Shown here one piece after another: positions 9,348 through 14,066 of a stretch of 14,066 bases of DNA. Position 1 is the stretch's first letter, and each line of letters starts with the position of its first letter. The notes under the pieces were generated by a model. The model saw nothing but the letters and a program-made list of their open reading frames with translations, was not told where the DNA came from and did not search any database. The stretch is from Spirogloea muscicola (Eukaryota > Streptophyta > Zygnematophyceae > Spirogloeales > Spirogloeaceae), in assembly GCA_009602725.1 (NCBI GenBank), contig WELB01000117.1, positions 145,590-159,655 on the forward strand, written 5' to 3'. Both the position numbers and the translations under genes were made by a program.

Positions 9348-9508
9348 CACAAGGTGCCACGGCAATGTATGAGACTGAGGAGCAATGGGGATCATGGAGC
9401 GAATGAGTGCAAGGATGAGCTTCGGCCAGGGAGCGCAGCTTGGCGAGGAGCAGGCACGCCACAGCCAGTGCTGCTTGCTCTTAGACGCCGCCCTCCCCAG
9501 CCAGGGCC

Positions 9509-10610
9509 TCAGCCGATGAGGAGCTTCTCAAGGTATTCGTGCTGCACCCCACCGATGTAGCGTGGCAGTTCAGCCTTGGTCACCCACGCGTAGTCCGTCA
9601 CATGCGATTCCTGCATTCGCAGGCTGCCGCCTAGCATCTGCGCACGGAAGAAGAATCGCTGCGTCCCCCCACCCCCGTCGCCGCCGTTCCAGATCGAGCT
9701 AGTGCGTCAGTTCCCGCACTCTTATGCAGCTGCTCTCAGCGTCCATCGTTTGATTGCAGCTGACTCCCGCAACGAGCCTGCTGCCTATGATCAAGCAATT
9801 GGCACCACGACGAGGCCAAACCACGCACGCTACGTGCCTCCCAGAAACCGGAACACCTCCAACGCTGAGACCAAGGTCTGGAAGCAAGTCGGTGGCGGCC
9901 CTCACCCTGGACGGCGATGTCGGCGGTGCTGTGTGCCCGCACGGTGCATTGCCGACGAAGTACACCTGCAGCGCTGAGCCGGCTCGGGCGGCTAGCGCAG
10001 CCTCCGCGCACTGGCGACAGCACAACCTTCACTTAATGACATTTGTTGGCACCACCCCCAATGTGGCGCCTCCCAGGCGAACATCGGGGCTATGGCCACG
10101 GCAACAGTGGCATAGACAGTGCACGCACCTTGCGCATCGTGCCCTCGTCGCTGTACTCCTTCTCGGGGAAGTGCCACTCGGAGCTGCCGGCAGGAGCCCC
10201 CGTCGGCGCACCCTTGACGAGCAGGTATAGCCGCCGGTCCAGCGCACGCTGCAGCGTCCTGGCAGGCCGCACCACGATGCAGGGCGGCCGCCGCCGCCAT
10301 TACGGAGACTCAGCTTCGGCTGAGCCCGCATGGCTACCAGCCTGCATGGGGATCACGGCAGGGTCTTGGCCGACCTCACGTCGCCGCTGGCGTCTGCCTC
10401 CGTCGTCCGGGGCGCAAGCTCGAACGCCGCCTCGCCCTCCTCCGCCCTGCGCCGCCGCCGCCGCCGCCTTAGCTGCTGCAGGGCTTCCAGGAGGGCGCCA
10501 GAGCCTGGCGCCAGGCGGCCATTGCCATCCAGAGGCCTCACCTGGCGCCGGCGGTGAAGGCGAAGAACTCCTCCGGCAGAGGGCGGCGGTACGACTGCCG
10601 CTTCCGGAAG
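9509..10610 (-). CDS. MRPL46: Mitochondrial large-subunit ribosomal protein mL46 (5' end unresolved)
   Basis: Component of the mitochondrial ribosome large subunit with a Nudix-like fold. Well-supported exons on the - strand: one ending at 10375, then 10258-10129, 10010-9906 and 9658-9509. Motifs in order are FELAPRTTEADASGDVR, joining in phase 2 to TLQRALDRRLYLLVK; then EWHFPEKEYSDEGTMRK; ALQVYFVGNAPCGH; RFFFRAQMLGG; DYAWVTKAELPRYI; and EYLEKLLIG before TGA. These match mL46: the ITEADE-like block, GNAPCGHY, FFFKA and the VWVTKDEL-like block. Upstream, 10610-10542 may be an exon (RPLPEEFFAFTAGAR) joining in phase 2 to an AG acceptor at 10469-10468. The start codon and mitochondrial presequence were not found and may lie in GC-rich sequence up to about 11060. 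Confidence 0.85.
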
Positions 10611-10619
10611 CTGGCAGCG

Positions 10620-11313
10620 CAGAGGAGGAGGCCGGGAGGGGCCCAGTCGCAGTGAGGTCTCGCTGTGGCGGCGGCGGCGGCGGCTTTGGCGACGACGGCG
10701 TCGGCGGCGGCGGCGGCAACGGCGGCGGGAGGGGTCCGGCCTCACCTACGCGCCGGGCCCGCCGCTGGCCGAGCTCCCCCCCTCCCCTGGGCGGCGCGGC
10801 GCTCTCGCCCGAATCAAATCAATCTGTTACCAGGGGGCTCTCTTTTTGTTCGCGGGCGCCTCGCCCCGGAGGAGGGGGGGAGATGGGACGCGCCCCCCTC
10901 GCCCTTTTCAAAACCCCAAAGCCCGTCGGAAATGGTGGTGGGGGGGGGTTGGGTTGGGGGCGCCGCAGCCATACGGCCCATGTCCCCGGCGCGCCAGACG
11001 GCTCGCCGGCGCCCCTGGGCCTCGTCGCAGACGTCGTTGCACCGTCGGGCGTGACCCGGCGACATGGGCCGCCCGGGCCCGGGCCCCTGGAGCGCCCGAG
11101 CCCCCCCCCCCACCCTCCCCGGCTGGGGATGACAGTTCCCCTTCACGCCGCCCTCCGCGGCGCGTCGAACGCGTCGCCGCTCTGACGCAGTCCCGACGCC
11201 GNCGCGGCGGGGGCGCCGCGGAGTCGGGCTGCGCGGGGAGTGCAGCGGCGAGGGTCGCGAGGCCGGGAGAGGGTTCGCTTTGAAGTTCTGGCCGCCACAA
11301 TGCGCAGCCGGTG
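10620..11313. promoter_or_regulatory. Divergent region MRPL46 / GTF3C6-like gene
   Basis: GC-rich sequence with long C and G homopolymers (near 10938-10947 and 11101-11112) separates the mapped MRPL46 exons from the GTF3C6-like start. It probably holds both promoters and possibly a first MRPL46 exon. On the - strand an open frame from ATG at 11146 and further ATGs near 10981-10973 exist, but none joins convincingly to the MRPL46 exons. An AT-rich patch at 10811-10829 carries ATCAAATC (10813-10820), also present in the other divergent spacer. The long Pro/Ala/Gly-rich frames across it on both strands look compositional. Confidence 0.45.
11202..11202. other. Ambiguous base (N)
   Basis: A single N in GC-rich sequence about 110 bp upstream of the GTF3C6-like start, probably a sequencing gap in high-GC DNA. 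Frames across this point are unreliable. Confidence 0.9.
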
Positions 11314-11348
11314 ATGGCGGACGCGGCCGGCGCCGAGCCGGGAGAGGA

Positions 11349-11386
<38 letters not shown>

Positions 11387-12506
11387 AGGAGGGGGAGGAG
11401 GGGGAGGAGGGCGTGGAGGAGGAGGAGGAGTTCGTGATCCTGGAGCTGGACGACCGCGCGGCCCAGTGCGCGCAGCTGGCGGGCCAGTACCTGCTCGCGG
11501 TCAGGACCGCCGCCGCGACCTGGGCCCCCGAGCTGCGCTGCCGAACGGGCGCCGGCTGCCGTGCCGTCGACCGGCCCGGCAACACTCATCTCTCTCGTCG
11601 TCTCTTTGATAGCTTCTGAAGGCACCGCCACTGCCGCGTGCGCAGGGGCTCGACACGGACGCGCCGGTCCTGACGCTGGGCGACGGGACCCAGCTGGTGA
11701 GACGCGCAAGGGGCCTCTGCTGTAATCGGCCACAGAAATGCTGACCTCGAGATGACCCAGTTGTGCTGACCACGTCCTGGGACACTCAGCTCTAGCTCAA
11801 GCCCTCGAGCCGCCCTCATCTCAGCCGTACAGGCGAGCAGTCGAGCAGAAGCCCGGCCGCAGATGCCATGGGGGCCGCCCCAAGCTTGCCGAGGCCAATT
11901 GATTGTATTCTCACACACTCAATGCCCTCGGCGACAAGATGCAGACCGCCTTTTCTCTGGATCCATAAGTTGATCCTAGAAGGAAGCACCCTCTAGGACT
12001 AACGAAGAGGCTCCTGTCTACTGATTCAGTTCTCATCTGTCTCATAGAGCTCTCGTCTCTGCTTGAGAAGGGAGTAGGATCCTTGATAGCCGCCTGTAGC
12101 AGTACAGCATACGGGGCCCTACCGAAGTGTGCAACTTGCTGAGCACAGCAAGCTGGCCTGCCTGGCTTTTGCAGGTTGGACGTCACGAGTACGCCCTTGG
12201 ATCCTGCATGCTGTTCGATGTTGGCCAAACGGGTGAGCGCTTGAACAACTTGACTACCACCGCTGCCAGAATGTACAGGAACGGGCATCGCAGCTGCTGA
12301 GTGTCAGCCAGAGGCAGGACGCAGGGTCCCAACTCACCAAGCGGCCCTGGGCATTGCCTATCATTCCTCTTGCAGGGTCGTCAGATAAGGCAGCCAATGG
12401 CCGCCAAGACAACAGCGTGCCGCTGTCGCCACCATGGCCACGGCTCATCGGACAGACAAAGAGGAAGATAAGGTTCTCCTTTGCCGACGGCCAGAAGGCC
12501 TCCTGA
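11314..12506 (+). CDS. GTF3C6: TFIIIC subunit 6 (tau55/GTF3C6-like)
   Basis: Small subunit of TFIIIC, which recruits RNA polymerase III to tRNA and 5S genes. Four exons: 11314-11499, 11613-11696, 12175-12232 and 12376-12506, phases 0, 0 and 1, giving 152 aa. The N-terminus has a 12-Ala run, then a Glu-rich stretch ending EEEEEFVILELDD. Exon 2 carries QGLDTDAPVLTLGDGTQL, which continues into exon 3 as VGRHEYALGSCMLF. This is the family pattern of GLDT..P.L followed by L.G.YE..IGT..F. Exon 4 ends LIGQTKRKIRFSFADGQKAS. All four exons keep frame only in this arrangement. The first donor (GTCAGG) is not a consensus site, so the exon 1 end is the weakest point. The human protein GTF3C6 is somewhat longer. 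The start is the first ATG in frame with the acidic block. Confidence 0.82.
11349..11385 (+). repeat. GCG/GGC repeat encoding poly-alanine
   Basis: A near-perfect run of GCG codons encodes about 12 alanines before the acidic stretch of the GTF3C6-like protein. It is a simple-sequence expansion in a region with no expected fold. Confidence 0.85.
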
Positions 12507-13537
12507 CGGCAATGTACTTGCCACGTTTCACCGTCCTCGCGCCAGCCAAGCAAGCCAAACAGCAATAGTGAGAGCGGATGTGGCTTCTGTTGTGTCAATG
12601 ACGTGGGGCCACTTGAGGCACCAGCCATGTCGTTAACTGCGGCTGTGATAACACAGCTGGAAGCTCCAAGGCTCAGCCAGTATCATGCACCGGAATCTTG
12701 GCCACATGTGACAGTGAGTCGAAGGATGAGGTGCCTGTATGAAGCCCTCACACATGGTAAGCTATGTCAATGTGTCTCCTCTGAGGTCTACCTCTCCCAG
12801 GGCCAGCGCAGCTGGTCGTCGCATGAGGAGCTGTCTGCCAAGCTGCCGGCTGCCTAAGCCGCCTCGTTCAAAAGCTGGGCAGGCGGCCGGTCGCAAGGAG
12901 CAAGGACAGGGGCTACCACCTTACACTACCAGAGGTTGGTGGCTGGCAGTGGTGATAGCGAGCGCTTGAAGCTTCCATATACAGGAGCATAGCGCAAGAT
13001 ATTTGCAGCAGGGGTGGAACTTCCATCATGGATTTTGGGCACGACTACCTACAAAGCGAAGGTGCTACCGTTTGCCTCCAGCGCTGTTGTTAGCAGAAGC
13101 TCAGTCCTGCTAGCCAGGTACGAAAGAAGTCCAAAAGCCGCGGTCTGCTGCAGTTGCACCAGTAGGGCCAGGGGAAGATCCTGGACAAGCGGTGGTATGT
13201 CAAGCATCAGATAATGTGGGCTATCAGCCCAGCTATTGCTACCACATTAGTTGCAATCGTTTGGCAGCTTAGCAGTGAGTATATCGTTTGCAAATGGATC
13301 CAGCCAAAGGCAGAGGCAAATCACGTCCAGCGCCCGGGAGCAGCGCATCAAGTAGCAGAAGCGGCTCGATCGGAGAGCTCACCGGCTACCCACAATCCTT
13401 GCAGACATCGCCTGCCGCCCAAACCCTCCGCAGCAGAAAGCCGCAGGTATGCAACCGTGCCACGAGTCACTTGGTCCGAAGTTCAGTGCTGCCTCTTGTC
13501 TCTGTCGGGAGCACTATCAGCGCGAGCGTCGGCAGCA
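12507..13537. other. Convergent 3' region between GTF3C6-like and SMIM4-like genes
   Basis: No open frame shows a recognisable domain. A - strand TGTAA (12925-12921) could end the SMIM4-like transcript. On the + strand the next TGTAA after the GTF3C6 stop is at 13633-13637, inside the SMIM4-like gene, so the GTF3C6 transcript either uses a variant signal or overlaps its neighbour in antisense. A short + frame from 13294 (MDPAKGRGKSRPAPGS...) followed by a possible GTATGC donor near 13447 was not joined to anything. Confidence 0.4.
12921..12925 (-). promoter_or_regulatory. Candidate polyadenylation signal TGTAA for SMIM4-like gene
   Basis: TTACA on the + strand is TGTAA on the - strand. It lies about 610 nt downstream of the proposed stop of the SMIM4-like gene and is the first such pentamer there. 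Confidence 0.35.
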
Positions 13538-14040
13538 CTAAGCTGCGCGAGCTGCTCCATCCGCTGGCACAAGAGCAAAGAGCAACAAGCACGGCGCTTT
13601 GAGTCCGCCGCCTCCGAAGAAGCCCCGGCTGCTGTAAAGCCCCTGCAGTAACAGCAGCTACGGCTACAAGGGCAGCAGCAGAACACAGCGAGGGGCCGGC
13701 GAGGGATTCGAACGAGCACCTCTCGCACGGCCTGCCGCCGCTCGGCCTCGATGGCCGTCACCTTGTCATCTGCGGCGAGAAGGCGGCGCGACCAGGCCAG
13801 CCGTCAGCCCGGAGCCAGGAGCTCTCGCAGGCGGGCAAGCGGGCGAGTGCGCGGCAGCAGCTGAAGCCGCAGCTGCTGCAGCCCGGCCGAGGTCGTGGCG
13901 GCCGCCGCTGGCTCACAGAAGCCGGTCTTGATCATGAAGAGCTCCATGGCGGCACCGGCGGCGAAGCACACGGCGGCCAGCCCGGAGTACCAGCGCCAGC
14001 CCTGGAGCTGCGGCGCGGCGGCGCCGCCGCCCGCCGGCAT
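13538..14040 (-). CDS. Small single-pass membrane protein, SMIM4/UQCC5-like
   Basis: Proposed exons on the - strand: 14040-13917, 13769-13720 and 13642-13538, giving 92 aa. The N-terminus is Gly/Ala-rich, then WRWYSGLAAVCFAAGAAMEL at 15-34 and FMIKTGFYDKVTAIEAERRQ at 35-54. The phase-1 intron at 13916-13770 creates the Tyr of TGFYD, which supports the splice. One membrane helix spans about residues 18-37. The pattern of helix, ME..MI and then a charged YD..EAER tail recalls SMIM4/UQCC5, an inner mitochondrial membrane factor for respiratory complex III assembly, and similar small plant proteins. Exon 3 is less certain: it uses donor GTGCTC at 13719 and a pyrimidine-rich acceptor at 13643. Without that splice the frame runs on to 13483 with a Cys-rich tail (about 136 aa). 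The start has 26 nt of upstream sequence in the window. Confidence 0.6.
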
Positions 14041-14066
14041 GCTGCGCCGCACGCACGACTGCGGCG

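Larger units (their letters stand above)
8452..9508. other. Convergent 3' region between DUF1068 gene and MRPL46
   Basis: No open frame here shows a recognisable domain. The + strand has TGTAA at 9014-9018 and 9343-9347, either of which could end the DUF1068 transcript. I found no TGTAA on the - strand between the MRPL46 stop and the DUF1068 stop, so MRPL46 must use a variant signal or read into the neighbouring gene. Nothing else is evident. Confidence 0.5.

Noticed and set aside
10043-11185. Long + strand open frame (380 codons) antisense to MRPL46
   Set aside because: It is Pro/Gly/Arg-rich with homopolymer runs and lies opposite well-supported MRPL46 exons. Such frames are expected by chance at this GC content.
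13288-13602. + strand frame starting MDPAKGRGKSRPAPGS with a possible donor near 13447
   Set aside because: No following exon, no recognised motif, and it overlaps the SMIM4-like exon on the other strand. Possibly UTR.
13695-13725. tRNA-like T-loop (GTTCGAATC) on the - strand
   Set aside because: The flanking five-base stem does not pair and no D-arm, anticodon arm or acceptor stem could be found around it. It lies within or beside the SMIM4-like gene.

Overview
The window reads as nuclear DNA of a green alga, most likely a chlorophyte. Coding sequence is very GC-rich and split by spliceosomal introns. The gene complement is eukaryotic and plant-like (GPAT9, a DUF1068 protein, UVRAG/VPS38, MRPL46, a TFIIIC small subunit). 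Two gene ends carry the pentamer TGTAA, the usual polyadenylation signal of green algae. I see no operon, mobile element, CRISPR array, rRNA or tRNA. Lineage below chlorophyte is not resolved from the sequence.

Six protein genes alternate strands without exception: (1) about 26-1766 (+), the C-terminal part of a UVRAG/VPS38-like subunit of the class III PI3-kinase complex, truncated at the left edge; (2) 6766-3601 (-), a full 12-exon GPAT9-type glycerol-3-phosphate acyltransferase; (3) 7677-8451 (+), a two-exon DUF1068 (ELMO/NKS1-type) single-pass membrane protein; (4) about 10610-9509 (-), the mitochondrial ribosomal protein MRPL46, with an unresolved 5' end; (5) 11314-12506 (+), a four-exon TFIIIC subunit 6 (tau55/GTF3C6-like); (6) 14040 to about 13538 (-), a small single-pass protein resembling SMIM4/UQCC5, probably in three exons. 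Exon boundaries were worked out by hand from GT/AG sites, reading-frame phase and recalled family motifs. No alignment was run.

Because the strands alternate, the spaces between genes are either divergent promoter regions or convergent 3' ends. The divergent regions are 6767-7676 (GPAT9/DUF1068) and roughly 10620-11313 (MRPL46/GTF3C6). Both are extremely GC-rich and contain a small AT-rich island with the 8-mer ATCAAATC. The first also holds a 91-nt CT microsatellite and a GAGCTCN heptamer repeated four times. The convergent regions (1767-3600, 8452-9508, 12507-13537) show no convincing gene and look like long 3' UTRs.

The genes do not form one pathway: they cover vesicle and autophagy lipid signalling, glycerolipid assembly in the ER, a probable Golgi scaffold, mitochondrial translation, Pol III transcription and possibly respiratory complex III assembly. 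I found no clearly novel multi-gene system. The most useful second looks are the divergent promoters, GTC-type splice donors, a possible 26-codon alternative-splice segment in GPAT9, and the small SMIM4-like gene.
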